Shown here one piece after another: positions 43,756-52,432 of a stretch of DNA of 64,000 bases. The position numbers were made by a program, and so were the translations under genes. Numbering within the stretch: the first letter of the stretch is position 1; each line of letters begins with the position of its first letter. The notes beneath the pieces are model-generated. The model was not told the origin of the DNA and did no database searches. It was given only the letters and a program-made list of their open reading frames with translations. Source of the DNA: Pustulibacterium marinum (lineage in GTDB: Bacteria > Bacteroidota > Bacteroidia > Flavobacteriales > Flavobacteriaceae); the NCBI RefSeq assembly GCF_900116665.1, contig NZ_FPBK01000011.1:62001-126000 (forward strand), written 5' to 3'.

Positions 43756-44199
43756 TTACGATTCTGAATATATTTTTCTCTCTGTAATAAGTGTGTTAAT
43801 GGTTTCGGTAACTTCAAAAAAGTGTCGTAACTTTTCTTCGGAAACCTCGTTGCGAATAGCTTCATTGAATTGTAAAACAACGGTTTTAGAAACTTCTCTT
43901 TTCTCTTTTCCAAAGTCGGTAAGACAAATGAGAACACTACGGCCGTCTTGCGGGTTACGTTTTCGTTCTATCAACCCTTTTTCTTCCATAGTTTTTAAAA
44001 TTCTGGAAAGGCTGGTAGCTTCCATTCCCATTTTGGGACCTAGTGCCGTAGACGGTGTACCTTTTTCTTTATCGATACTTAATAACGTAAGTCCGGTAGC
44101 CATGGTGGTTCCAAATTTACCGGCTTCTTCGTTGTACATTCTTGCAACAGCTTGCCAAGTTGCGCGCAACGCATAATCTATGGATTCTTCTCTTTTCAT
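43756..44199 (-). CDS. MarR-family transcriptional regulator
   Basis: A 147-residue winged-helix regulator. TLLSIDKEKGTPSTALGPKMGMEATSLSRILKTMEEKGLIERKRNPQDGRSVLICLTDFG is the DNA-binding domain with the wing (RNPQDGRS); flanking helices dimerise. As the first gene of the fad operon, it probably senses acyl-CoA or a fatty acid and represses the operon, but the ligand is inferred from context. A perfect inverted repeat lies between its promoter elements (44232-44253). Confidence 0.94.
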   Translation of the reverse strand: MKREESIDYALRATWQAVARMYNEEAGKFGTTMATGLTLLSIDKEKGTPSTALGPKMGMEATSLSRILKTMEEKGLIERKRNPQDGRSVLICLTDFGKEKREVSKTVVLQFNEAIRNEVSEEKLRHFFEVTETINTLITERKIYSES

Positions 44200-44217
44200 T
44201 TTTGAAAGCTAGATATC

Positions 44218-44253
44218 CAAATATAGTAAAATTTATTATGCACGCATAATAAA
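44218..44253 (-). promoter_or_regulatory. marR-fad promoter with perfect 10-bp inverted repeat operator
   Basis: On the minus strand TATATTTG (44218-44225) is an exact -7 element, 19 bp before the marR start. Between it and the -33 position lies a perfect inverted repeat: TTTATTATGC (44232-44241), AC, GCATAATAAA (44244-44253). Its size suits a MarR dimer. Occupancy would block the promoter, predicting autorepression of the operon. The binding protein is inferred. Confidence 0.75.
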
Positions 44254-44311
44254 ATGAATGTTAAATTTTAAAGATAATTTAAAATTTAAATAGTTCTTTG
44301 AGTATAACCAT

Positions 44312-44339
44312 AAAAAAACTCCTCTTAAATTGAGGAGTT
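44312..44339 (-). terminator. Terminator after fadD
   Basis: ACTCCTC (44318-44324) and GAGGAGT (44332-44338) form a stem; on the minus strand it is followed by seven T. It separates fadD from the marR-fad unit, so these are two transcripts. Confidence 0.9.
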
Positions 44340-44349
44340 CTTCTTTTTG

Positions 44350-46128
44350 TTAATTTGATTTGTTATAAATTTTATCGTAGAGATCTTTATACTTTTCCTT
44401 AATAATACGTCTTTTCAATTTTAAAGTAGGAGTTAAATGGCCTTCATCTATGCTCCAAATGTCTGGAGTAAGTTCAAACGCCTTTACCTTTTCCCATTTT
44501 CCAAAACGTTCATTGAAGCAAATAACTTCTTCATTGATTCGTTCTATTACCTTTTCATTCTTTGAAATTTCCGAAGGTGTATTTCCAATGGAGTAATTAT
44601 GTCTTTTTGCCCATTCCTGAACAAATTCAAAATTTGGTTGAATAAACGCAGCCGGCATTTTTTCGCCTTCACCAATCACCATTATTTGTTCTATAAAACG
44701 AGATTGTTTCATTTCGTTTTCAATAATTTGAGGAGCTACATATTTTCCACCAGAGGTTTTGAACATTTCTTTCTTTCGATCGGTAATTTTTAGAAAACCT
44801 TGATGATCTATTTCCCCGATATCTCCTGTATGAAAATATCCATCGGTGATTACTTCTTTGGTTTTTACTTCATCTTTGTAATATCCCATCATAATATTGG
44901 GACCTTTACATAGAATTTCACCGTCTTCTGCGATTTTTACTTTGACACCCGGAATCATTTTACCTACAGTGCCAATTTTCCAACCTTTTTTACGTTGATC
45001 GTTCACCGCAATAACGGGAGAAGTCTCTGTGAGTCCGTAACCCTCCATCACTGGTAAGCCTGCTGCACCAAACAAGCGCGCTAATCTTGGTTGTAGCGCA
45101 GCACTTCCGGAAACTAAAATATCAATATTTCCTCCGAAAGCGGCTTGCCATTTAGAGAAAATGAGTTTTCTGGCGATTTTTAATTGTAATTCGTACCAAA
45201 ATCCATTAGCCCCGTAAGGTTCAAATTTAGCTCCAAGATTTACGGACCACATGAAGAGTGCTTTTTTGATACCTGTTAACGAAATTCCGGTACTGTAAAT
45301 TTTATCATATACTTTTTCCAACAATCTAGGTACCACCGTCATTACATTGGGTTGTACTTCTTTCATGTTTTCACTCATTTTGTCGATTGATTCGGCAAAA
45401 TAAATAGAGATACCGTTGTATTGATAAATGTATGTAACCATGCGCTCAAACACGTGGCAAATAGGTAAAAAGCTTAAAGCTCTTGAGTTTCCTTGGTTTA
45501 AAGGTACTCTTGATTGACTACCCAAAACATCTGATACAATGTTTTTATGACTTAACATTACACCTTTCGGCGTTCCTGTGGTACCAGAAGTGTAGATAAT
45601 GGTTGCTAAATCGTCTTCAGAAATAGCAGCTTTTCTTTGTTCCACTGCTTCTTGATGAGCTGTATTTTCCCCAATAGTTAAAAGCGTTTCCCAATGTAGT
45701 TCGCCTTCAATCTCATCTAAAGTATAAATAACCTCTACTTTAGTGTTGGTTACAATGCTTTTTAATTTTTGCAAAACTTCAACATCAGAAACAATACAAA
45801 TTTTGGCTTCAGAATGATTTAGAATATATTCATATTCTTGTTCTGAAATAGTAGGATATATAGGAATATTCTGTGCGCCAACTTGTAAAATTCCTATATC
45901 TAAAATATGCCATTCGGTACGGTTTGTAGAGGTAATAATCGCAATTTTGTCATTGGGTTGAATGCCTTTTGCAATAAGCGCTCTACTGATTTGATTTGCC
46001 TTTGCGATATATTCTGAACTACTGGTAGCAATCCAATTTCCATTTCGTTTTACGGCGAAAGCATTGTCAATATTGTAATGTTCCTTTTGATAATAAGGAA
46101 TATCGAAAATTCTTGAAATCGATGTCAT
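44350..46128 (-). CDS. fadD: Long-chain fatty acid-CoA ligase
   Basis: A 592-residue AMP-forming synthetase that activates fatty acids for beta-oxidation. The P-loop TIIYTSGTTGTPKGVML (177-193), GYGLTETSPVIAVND, DGYFHTGDIGEID and KITDRKKEMFKTSGGKYVAPQIIE are the standard A-motifs in order; the length fits the eukaryote-like long-chain ACSL group common in Bacteroidota. It has its own terminator. A half-site ATTATGC in the upstream region (46216-46222) resembles half of the marR operator. Confidence 0.95.
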   Translation of the reverse strand: MTSISRIFDIPYYQKEHYNIDNAFAVKRNGNWIATSSSEYIAKANQISRALIAKGIQPNDKIAIITSTNRTEWHILDIGILQVGAQNIPIYPTISEQEYEYILNHSEAKICIVSDVEVLQKLKSIVTNTKVEVIYTLDEIEGELHWETLLTIGENTAHQEAVEQRKAAISEDDLATIIYTSGTTGTPKGVMLSHKNIVSDVLGSQSRVPLNQGNSRALSFLPICHVFERMVTYIYQYNGISIYFAESIDKMSENMKEVQPNVMTVVPRLLEKVYDKIYSTGISLTGIKKALFMWSVNLGAKFEPYGANGFWYELQLKIARKLIFSKWQAAFGGNIDILVSGSAALQPRLARLFGAAGLPVMEGYGLTETSPVIAVNDQRKKGWKIGTVGKMIPGVKVKIAEDGEILCKGPNIMMGYYKDEVKTKEVITDGYFHTGDIGEIDHQGFLKITDRKKEMFKTSGGKYVAPQIIENEMKQSRFIEQIMVIGEGEKMPAAFIQPNFEFVQEWAKRHNYSIGNTPSEISKNEKVIERINEEVICFNERFGKWEKVKAFELTPDIWSIDEGHLTPTLKLKRRIIKEKYKDLYDKIYNKSN

Positions 46129-46371
46129 TTTTCGGGTTTGAAAAGTATTGCAAATTATGAAATAATAATTCTATTACAAATAGGTTTTGTTAAAAATAGG
46201 TGTTAAAAATAAAGAATTATGCAAATTAAAGTAAATAAAAGTTTAAAATTTCATCAATATTTTAATTATGGACAGAAATGAATAGTGCTTCAAAAATTTC
46301 CTTTTATATTTATTCTTGCAAAAATAGTGATGTTTCAAACGTTTTTTTCAATGTAAACATTTATTATATTA
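46129..46371. other. Divergent regulatory spacer between fadD and the transporter gene
   Basis: The whole gap is 329 bp (to 46457) and holds no convincing gene. It contains ATTATGC (46216-46222), matching half of the marR operator; ATTAT-GAA-ATAAT near 46154-46166; CTATT-ACA-AATAG near 46171-46183; and a near-duplicate of ATAGGT..GTTAAAA text around 46180-46209. These are possible regulator sites for fadD, each weak alone. The transporter promoter lies at the right end. Confidence 0.4.
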
Positions 46372-46414
46372 TGACAAATGTCAGTTAGCACTTATAGCTT
46401 TCAGGGTACATTTG
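46372..46414 (+). promoter_or_regulatory. Putative promoter and palindrome upstream of the transporter gene
   Basis: TACATTTG (46407-46414) fits the -7 consensus; TTAG (46385-46388) stands 18 bp upstream in the -33 position with one mismatch. Immediately before it is a palindrome, TGACA-AA-TGTCA (46372-46383), placed as an activator site would be. Confidence 0.5.
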
Positions 46415-46457
46415 TAATACAAAACGAGCAACTAACTAACATTATAACGTAAATTTT

Positions 46458-48056
46458 ATGGATCTACTAAACACAAGTTATCTGGCATTATTTCTTATAA
46501 TTTGTCTTGGTTTTATACTGGGTAATATCAAAATTAAAGGAATTTCTTTAGACATTTCTGCTATCATTTTTGTGGCTTTGATATTTGGTCATTTTAATAT
46601 TGCATTACCCAATATTCTTGAGAAAATAGGACTCATTCTTTTCATTTACACAATTGGCTTGCAAGCTGGTCCCGGTTTTTTTGATTCTTTTAGAAGTCAG
46701 GGCAAAAACTTGGTGATTATGGCTTTTGTAGTAGTGTTATCGGCAGCTTTATTAACGTTATGCGCTATTTTATTTTTAGGTATAGAAAAACCTATTGCTA
46801 TTGGTCTGTTATCTGGAGCTTTAACAAGTACGCCTGGTTTAGCAGCTGCCATAGATGTAACTCATAGTACTTTGGCATCTATTGGTTATGGTATTGCGTA
46901 TCCTTTTGGTGTGATAGGAGTAATCTTGTTTGTACGTTTATATCCTAAAATTTTTAGGGTAGATATTGCAAAGGAAGAAAAAGCGTATAGCGATAAAACT
47001 TCGATGAATTTTGAACCTTTATCCACTAGGAATTTCAAAGTTGAGCATGAAGGCGCTATTGATAAAACAATTGGTGAATTGCGTGTAAGATCTATGACAA
47101 AAGGAGTGATTTCTCGTGTGATGCACGAAGGAGAAGCATTTACACCTACGCAAAAAACGGTTTTACGAAAGGGAGATTTTATAAAAGCAGTTGGTACTCA
47201 GGAAGCTTTACGTAGAATAGAATTATTGATAGGACACCCTGCAAAAGTGGATGTTCCACTTGGAAAGAACTATGTAGTTCAATCGTACCTGATCACAAAG
47301 CCAGAGCTGGTTAACAAATATCTGGGTGAATTAAATCTAAGAAGTAGTTATGATGCTACAGTTACTAGATTGAGACGTAGTGGAATTGAATTAGCTCCGA
47401 GTCCAAATTTGAAACTTCAAATGGGTGATAAATTAATGATAGCTTGTTCTAAAGATCATATAGAACAAATCTCAAAATTATTGGGTGATAATAATTCAAA
47501 ATTATCAGATACTAACTTTTTTCCGATTGCAACTGGTATTGTTTTGGGAATATTATTGGGGAAAGTTTCATTATCTTTTGGTTCCTCTTTCGAATTTAGT
47601 TTAGGACTTACAGGCGGTATATTAATCATATCTATGATGTTGGGACGTCTCGGTAAAACAGGGCCAATATTATGGACAATGAGTGGAAGCGCCAATCAAC
47701 TCTTAAGACAATTAGGTTTAATGTTGTTTTTAGCATCGGTAGGTACAAAAGCCGGCGCCACCCTGGTAGATACTTTTCATGAATATGGAATTCAGTTATT
47801 TTTAGTTGGCGGTGTAATTACACTGGTTCCAATGATTCTTGCTGCTCTAGTTGCACGAATGTTTTTAAAGGTAAATGTACTTTCAATGTTGGGGACCATC
47901 ACAGGAGCAATGACGAGTACTCCAGGGCTTGCAGCAACCGATTCTATGACCGAATGTGGGGCGCCGTCTGTAGCTTATGCAACAGTATATCCAATAGCTA
48001 TGGTAGTTTTAATTATTTGTACTCAACTTTTAGGATTAATAGGAGTTCTTTTCTAA
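46458..48056 (+). CDS. AspT/YidE/YbjL-type transporter with two RCK_C domains
   Basis: A 532-residue membrane protein of the aspartate:alanine exchanger family. It consists of two homologous membrane blocks (about 5-165 and 355-530), each with a GSA(L/M)TSTPGLAA-like signature (LSGALTSTPGLAAAID and ITGAMTSTPGLAATDS). Between them are two TrkA-C-like ligand domains (about 195-270 and 275-345). E. coli homologues YidE and YbjL have no settled substrates; an anionic amino acid or dicarboxylate is plausible. It is a single-gene unit with its own promoter and terminator. Confidence 0.92.
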   Translation: MDLLNTSYLALFLIICLGFILGNIKIKGISLDISAIIFVALIFGHFNIALPNILEKIGLILFIYTIGLQAGPGFFDSFRSQGKNLVIMAFVVVLSAALLTLCAILFLGIEKPIAIGLLSGALTSTPGLAAAIDVTHSTLASIGYGIAYPFGVIGVILFVRLYPKIFRVDIAKEEKAYSDKTSMNFEPLSTRNFKVEHEGAIDKTIGELRVRSMTKGVISRVMHEGEAFTPTQKTVLRKGDFIKAVGTQEALRRIELLIGHPAKVDVPLGKNYVVQSYLITKPELVNKYLGELNLRSSYDATVTRLRRSGIELAPSPNLKLQMGDKLMIACSKDHIEQISKLLGDNNSKLSDTNFFPIATGIVLGILLGKVSLSFGSSFEFSLGLTGGILIISMMLGRLGKTGPILWTMSGSANQLLRQLGLMLFLASVGTKAGATLVDTFHEYGIQLFLVGGVITLVPMILAALVARMFLKVNVLSMLGTITGAMTSTPGLAATDSMTECGAPSVAYATVYPIAMVVLIICTQLLGLIGVLF

Positions 48057-48080
48057 TAGTCATCAATTTTACAAACAAAG

Positions 48081-48126
48081 AAACCAGACTAGAGATGTTT
48101 TTACAACGCTTTAGTTTGGTTTTTTA
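48081..48126 (+). terminator. Terminator after the transporter gene
   Basis: AAACCAGACTA (48081-48091) and TAGTTTGGTTT (48112-48122) pair over 11 positions with one G-U. The stem ends in a T-run to 48125. Confidence 0.75.
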
Positions 48127-48160
48127 TTTAAGATAATCTCAGTACTTTTAAATAAAATAG

Positions 48161-48880
48161 ATGATTATGAAAAAATACATTGTACTTCTTTTCCTTGTGA
48201 TAGCTTGTTCAGAAACTAAAAAGGAAACTTCAAAAATAGTACAGAATACTGATGAAATTGGCTTTAATATAGAAGAACAGAAAGATTCTATTATAACTAT
48301 CAAAAAACAGGAACCTTCATTAGCAGAGGTAGCAGATACAACTTTTGTTAGACTGGCAAATTATAGTGATGATTTCTTTTATGATATGCGATATGCTACC
48401 GACAATAATTTCTTAAAATCACAAGTATATGATTGTGCGGAATGTTATACGCGTGCTAAAACTGCACAACAGTTGATAAAAGCGAATGAAGAATTTATGA
48501 AAGATGGATATCACATCAAATTTTACGATTGCTACAGACCGCTAGATGTTCAAAAGAAAATGTGGAAGATTGTTCCAAATGCAATGTACGTAGCCAATCC
48601 TGCTAAGGGCTCTATTCATAACAAAGGAGGTGCTGTGGATATTACGTTGGTAGATAGTTCAGGTAACGAATTACCTATGGGAACTGGATTTGATTTCTTC
48701 GGACAGAAAGCTCACCACACTTATAATGATTTGCCAGAGGAGATATTAAGTAACAGAAAATACCTTAAATCTACCATGGAAAAATATGGTTTTCAAGCTA
48801 TAGAAAGTGAGTGGTGGCATTACAATCTTGCCGCGATGACCGGAGCCAAAGTTGCTAATTTTAATTGGGAATGTAATTAA
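48161..48880 (+). CDS. D-alanyl-D-alanine dipeptidase, VanX/DdpX-like lipoprotein
   Basis: A 239-residue envelope zinc peptidase (M15D). The lipoprotein signal ends LVIACS (Cys16). After a linker the catalytic domain shows FYDCYRPLDVQKKMW (121-135), zinc ligands H153 and D160 in GSIHNKGGAVDIT, and ESEWWHYN with catalytic E217 and ligand H220. VanX cleaves D-Ala-D-Ala; outside resistance clusters such enzymes recycle cell-wall dipeptide. No VanHA-like genes are nearby, so recycling is more likely than glycopeptide resistance. ATG at 48167 is an alternative start. Its end overlaps the GH3 fusion gene by 4 bp. Confidence 0.93.
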   Translation: MIMKKYIVLLFLVIACSETKKETSKIVQNTDEIGFNIEEQKDSIITIKKQEPSLAEVADTTFVRLANYSDDFFYDMRYATDNNFLKSQVYDCAECYTRAKTAQQLIKANEEFMKDGYHIKFYDCYRPLDVQKKMWKIVPNAMYVANPAKGSIHNKGGAVDITLVDSSGNELPMGTGFDFFGQKAHHTYNDLPEEILSNRKYLKSTMEKYGFQAIESEWWHYNLAAMTGAKVANFNWECN

Positions 48881-51789
48881 TCAATGATGGCTTCATAAAT
48901 GAGTTCTTGAATATCGGTTCTTATATTTTCCGTAATCAACTTATGATTTTCTTGAGTAGGATATACTCTGTTTGAAAGAAATACATAAATCAGTTCATTA
49001 TCAGGATCTGCCCAGGTATAAGTTCCTGTAAAGCCGCTGTGGCCAAAACTACTTAAAGGAACACAACCACAGGTATTTGAAGAGCTTCCATCTGGTTCTG
49101 GCTTATCAAAACCAACACCACGTCTTATGTCTTCGGTACAATAATAACACGTGTTGAACATATCCATGGTTTCTGGCGTAAAGTAGCGTTTGCCACCATA
49201 AAATCCTTTCTGAAGATACATCTGCATGATCTTGGCAATATCATTTGAATTACTAAAAATTCCTGCATGTCCGCCAACGCCATCTAACATAGCCGCACCC
49301 ATGTCGTGTACAAATCCATGAACAGTTTGATGACGATAATAAGTATCTGTTTCCGTAGGAGCAATTTCTACTTTGGTAAACTTAGTCAATGGATTGTAAA
49401 GCGTATGATTTGCACCTAGAGACTGGTACAAATCTCTTTGAACCAAAGTATCCAATCTTGTTTTATAGTGTTTTTCCAAATATCTTTTCAAAATAAAATA
49501 CCCTAGATCACTGTATTTATATTTCCTTTTAGATAGTAATTTACTATCATAAATTTGTTGATAGATAGAATCTTTGTAGTCCGTTCTCATGTACAGGCTA
49601 TCACTTACTTGAACTTCAAAACCAACTTCTGGTCTAGTTCTGTAATACGTAGTATCTGGCATGTGTTTTTTGTCTAAAGTATAAACATAAAACGGAATCC
49701 AGGCTTCCAAACGTCCGGTATGTGTAAGTAAGTCTAGTAAACTAATATTGCCTTTATTGGTGTTTTCTAATTCTGGAAGAAGCTTTTTAAGTTTTGTATT
49801 TAAATTGATTTTTTCTTCCTCAACAGTTTTCATCATTTCGGGAAGCGTAGCAAGTATTTTGGTTAGCGATGCAACGTCGTACAAGTCGGTATTCATCACT
49901 TGTACTTTTTTATCATAGGTGTGATAACCGAAACTCTTGTTATAAACCACTTTACCTTTTCTAGCTACCAAAATTTGCATTCCCGGAGCCATTTTGCGAT
50001 CAATTACCTTTTTAGTGATTAAATCAATCTTAGCCAGTTTTTCAGAACTTAATCCTACGCTTTCTGGTATTCCATATTGTAGTCTAGATAAAGGATTGGT
50101 TCCAATACATGTGTTTACAGGAAAATCTTCATTGGCCGTAACTGGTAATCTTCCTTCGGCAGGAATGGCTCCAAAAATGATTTCGGCAGATTTTTCCTGA
50201 GCAATTTCACTATTTTGATAACTAACAACAACAGAATTAAAATTGGTAGTTGTAGTTAAATCTAGTAGGGCATAGGGCTTCACAAAAATATCTAGAATTA
50301 CATCTTTTTCTCTTGAGAGTTCATAGAGCCAAACCAATTCTTGTTCAGTAAATTGATAATCTTTCCAAGGTGAATCGTTAGATCTGTGAAAGCCTATGAT
50401 TACCGTATTGTAATCTTTCAATTTACCTTTCATTTTATCCAAACGAGCAGTATTTATAGTGTCTACTTGTGCATAAAGTTGTAGACTGTTCACAAACTTT
50501 TCTCCTGAATCATCACCTAGGCCAACGTATGCTATTTTACGCTTGTCTAAATCTCGTAAAGGCAAAAGATCTCCTTTATTTTTCACTATGGTAATGGCTT
50601 TCTCCATTACTTTTTCATACAATAAATCATCGTTGATGCTATTAAGATCTTCAATCAAATGATCTGTTTCTATTGGTTTATAGTGATTAAGACCAACAAG
50701 ATATTTAGCCTTCAATATTTTTTTTACTGAATGAGCTAATCGTTCTTCTGTAATCACTTCATTTTCGTACGCTACTTGTAATTTTTCAGAAGCCTTTGGA
50801 ATATCTTTAGATATCAGAAGTACATCATTACCAGCAAGAAAAGCTGCAAGATCTACATCTCCAGGTTCACTAAAATTAGAAGCACCTTTCATACTTAGGG
50901 CGTCTGTGAAAACAAGACCGTTGAATCCCATTTTTTTCTGTAAAAGATCGGTAACTACTTTTTCTGATAGGGAAGTAGGGTAACCGGCTCTTGATTCTAG
51001 TGCAGGAACGTTTAAGTGTGCAATCATTACACTCGCCAAACCTTGGTCTATGATTTCTTTGTACGGATACAATTCAACATCTTCAATTCTGTCCAAGCCA
51101 AAGCTTAAGGAAGGCAGCGTTTTATGTGAATCTTGATCTGTATCTCCATGACCGGGAAAATGCTTGGCATTTGCAAGAACACCTGCACTCTGCATTCCGT
51201 TCATGAAAGCAATCGCTTTTTGAGTTACATTGTATTTGTCTTCTCCAAAAGATCTATTTCCTATGATGGGATTTTTTGGATTGGTATTGATATCTACATC
51301 TGGAGCAAAATTAATATGAACGCCCAATCTTTTTGCATGTAAGCCAATTCGGTAGCCAACTTCTTCAACGAGCTTGTTGTTTTCTAAAGCGCCCAACGTC
51401 ATATTCCATGGAAAAGCGTAGGTAGAATCTAGTCGCATCGCTAATCCCCATTCGGCATCCATACTTACAATTAGAGGAATTTTTGAATCAGCTTGAAGGT
51501 TGTTACACATATTGGCTTGGCGAACGGGTCCACCTTTGGAAAAGATAACGCCACCAATGTGATTTTCTTCAATTAATTTTTTGATTCGATCTTCTTCTGC
51601 TTGGCCATTTCTTGAAAAAACATCTACAATAAATAGTTGCCCTATTTTTTCTTGAAGGGTCATTTGATTATAGACACTATCAACCCATTTTTCCTGAGCC
51701 TCGGGTTTGTTGGCTAATAATGGATCTATGTGTTGAGAAAATATGGATAGGCTTGAAAGTATTGTAATTACTAAAAGTATGTTTCGCAT
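48877..51789 (-). CDS. Secreted GH3 N-acetylglucosaminidase-like enzyme fused to a beta-lactamase-family domain
   Basis: A 970-residue exported two-enzyme protein; residue numbers count from an in-frame TTG two codons upstream. A signal peptide (MRNILLVITILSSLSIFSQ) leads to a NagZ-like GH3 domain (about 40-370) with the catalytic His loop KHFPGHGDTDQDSH (211-224) and the nucleophile D298 in FTDALSM. A GH3 C-terminal sandwich (about 380-560) follows. From about 580 it is a serine beta-lactamase/DD-peptidase-like domain: SLTK (643-646), YSD (761-763) in place of YxN, and HSG (919-921) in place of KTG. It probably trims peptidoglycan glycan and peptide in the periplasm. ATG at 51789 is preferred. 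Confidence 0.93.
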   Translation of the reverse strand: MRNILLVITILSSLSIFSQHIDPLLANKPEAQEKWVDSVYNQMTLQEKIGQLFIVDVFSRNGQAEEDRIKKLIEENHIGGVIFSKGGPVRQANMCNNLQADSKIPLIVSMDAEWGLAMRLDSTYAFPWNMTLGALENNKLVEEVGYRIGLHAKRLGVHINFAPDVDINTNPKNPIIGNRSFGEDKYNVTQKAIAFMNGMQSAGVLANAKHFPGHGDTDQDSHKTLPSLSFGLDRIEDVELYPYKEIIDQGLASVMIAHLNVPALESRAGYPTSLSEKVVTDLLQKKMGFNGLVFTDALSMKGASNFSEPGDVDLAAFLAGNDVLLISKDIPKASEKLQVAYENEVITEERLAHSVKKILKAKYLVGLNHYKPIETDHLIEDLNSINDDLLYEKVMEKAITIVKNKGDLLPLRDLDKRKIAYVGLGDDSGEKFVNSLQLYAQVDTINTARLDKMKGKLKDYNTVIIGFHRSNDSPWKDYQFTEQELVWLYELSREKDVILDIFVKPYALLDLTTTTNFNSVVVSYQNSEIAQEKSAEIIFGAIPAEGRLPVTANEDFPVNTCIGTNPLSRLQYGIPESVGLSSEKLAKIDLITKKVIDRKMAPGMQILVARKGKVVYNKSFGYHTYDKKVQVMNTDLYDVASLTKILATLPEMMKTVEEEKINLNTKLKKLLPELENTNKGNISLLDLLTHTGRLEAWIPFYVYTLDKKHMPDTTYYRTRPEVGFEVQVSDSLYMRTDYKDSIYQQIYDSKLLSKRKYKYSDLGYFILKRYLEKHYKTRLDTLVQRDLYQSLGANHTLYNPLTKFTKVEIAPTETDTYYRHQTVHGFVHDMGAAMLDGVGGHAGIFSNSNDIAKIMQMYLQKGFYGGKRYFTPETMDMFNTCYYCTEDIRRGVGFDKPEPDGSSSNTCGCVPLSSFGHSGFTGTYTWADPDNELIYVFLSNRVYPTQENHKLITENIRTDIQELIYEAIID

Positions 51790-51882
51790 GTTCAATAAAT
51801 AATCTAGTTATCTGCATGAAAAAATCTTGCCAGATTCTTTCTCCTCTAATTTTGAAAGATACATTGTTGTAACTAAAATAAA

Positions 51883-51919
51883 AAGCCAAAATTGTGTGAA
51901 CTATCAACAATTTTGGCTT
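51883..51919 (-). terminator. Terminator after the small gene at 51944-52429
   Basis: AAGCCAAAATTGT (51883-51895) and ACAATTTTGGCTT (51907-51919) form a perfect 13-bp stem with an 11-nt loop. On the minus strand a short T-run follows. Confidence 0.88.
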
Positions 51920-51943
51920 AAAATGAAATATTTTGTGTAAAAC

Positions 51944-52429
51944 TTAATTTAGAAATCTTGAATGCCAACTTTCTGAGGCTGGAACTTCCCAAAAGTTCTC
52001 ATATTCGTATTTATTGGTAACCAAATTATTAAACACAATGGTGTTTTTGGAAACCGATTTGTTCTTCGCCATTTTTTTAAAGTCGGTCAAAGCTTTGTAA
52101 GCAATAAATTCACCTTGTTTAAAAGATACATTCATTTTGTCTAAAAGATCAATCTCATAATCTTTCTCCAATTGTTGTACAAAAGCTACAGAAGCATCAA
52201 TGGAACAACCTGTTGCAGCTTGCGTATCTTGATTGATAGCGATAATTAAAAATCTTTTATATTTCAGTTCAAAAGAAGCTTCCAAATGTGCACCGTGAGC
52301 AGTCCATTTGGTAAGAAATTCTTTTGTTTTTTGTTCTATTTCTGAAGTTTCTTCGTCAGTTAAACTTCGATTAGCCTGATAAACCCAAATTCGGGAATTT
52401 TCTGGTAATGATTCAAAATCTACGTACAT
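51944..52429 (-). CDS. Conserved flavobacterial protein of unknown function
   Basis: A 161-residue cytoplasmic protein. Homologues are often called ABC transporter ATPase, but I see no Walker A, signature or Walker B here, so that name is unsupported. Visible features are YVDFESLPENSRIWVYQANRSLTDEE at the N-terminus, LTKWTAHGAHLEASFELKYKRFLIIAI, and GCSIDASVAFVQQLEKDY with a single conserved-looking Cys. It lies 3 bp after the CCG-domain Fe-S gene, so it is probably cotranscribed with it and may act in the same redox pathway. Confidence 0.85.
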   Translation of the reverse strand: MYVDFESLPENSRIWVYQANRSLTDEETSEIEQKTKEFLTKWTAHGAHLEASFELKYKRFLIIAINQDTQAATGCSIDASVAFVQQLEKDYEIDLLDKMNVSFKQGEFIAYKALTDFKKMAKNKSVSKNTIVFNNLVTNKYEYENFWEVPASESWHSRFLN

Positions 52430-52432
52430 ATA

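Noticed and set aside
43734-43937. 68-residue N-terminal extension of the fadN-like gene
   Set aside because: It overlaps the marR coding region and precedes the canonical MKRRINKVAVIG start; its text resembles no part of the dehydrogenase family.
43739-44176. 145-codon open frame opposite marR
   Set aside because: Mirror of the marR gene; the marR product has a clear winged-helix domain and promoter.
48161-48880. Glycopeptide-resistance cluster
   Set aside because: Only the VanX-like dipeptidase is present; no VanH, VanA-type ligase or VanRS genes lie nearby.
51944-52429. ABC transporter ATPase
   Set aside because: No Walker A, signature or Walker B motif can be found in the 161 residues.
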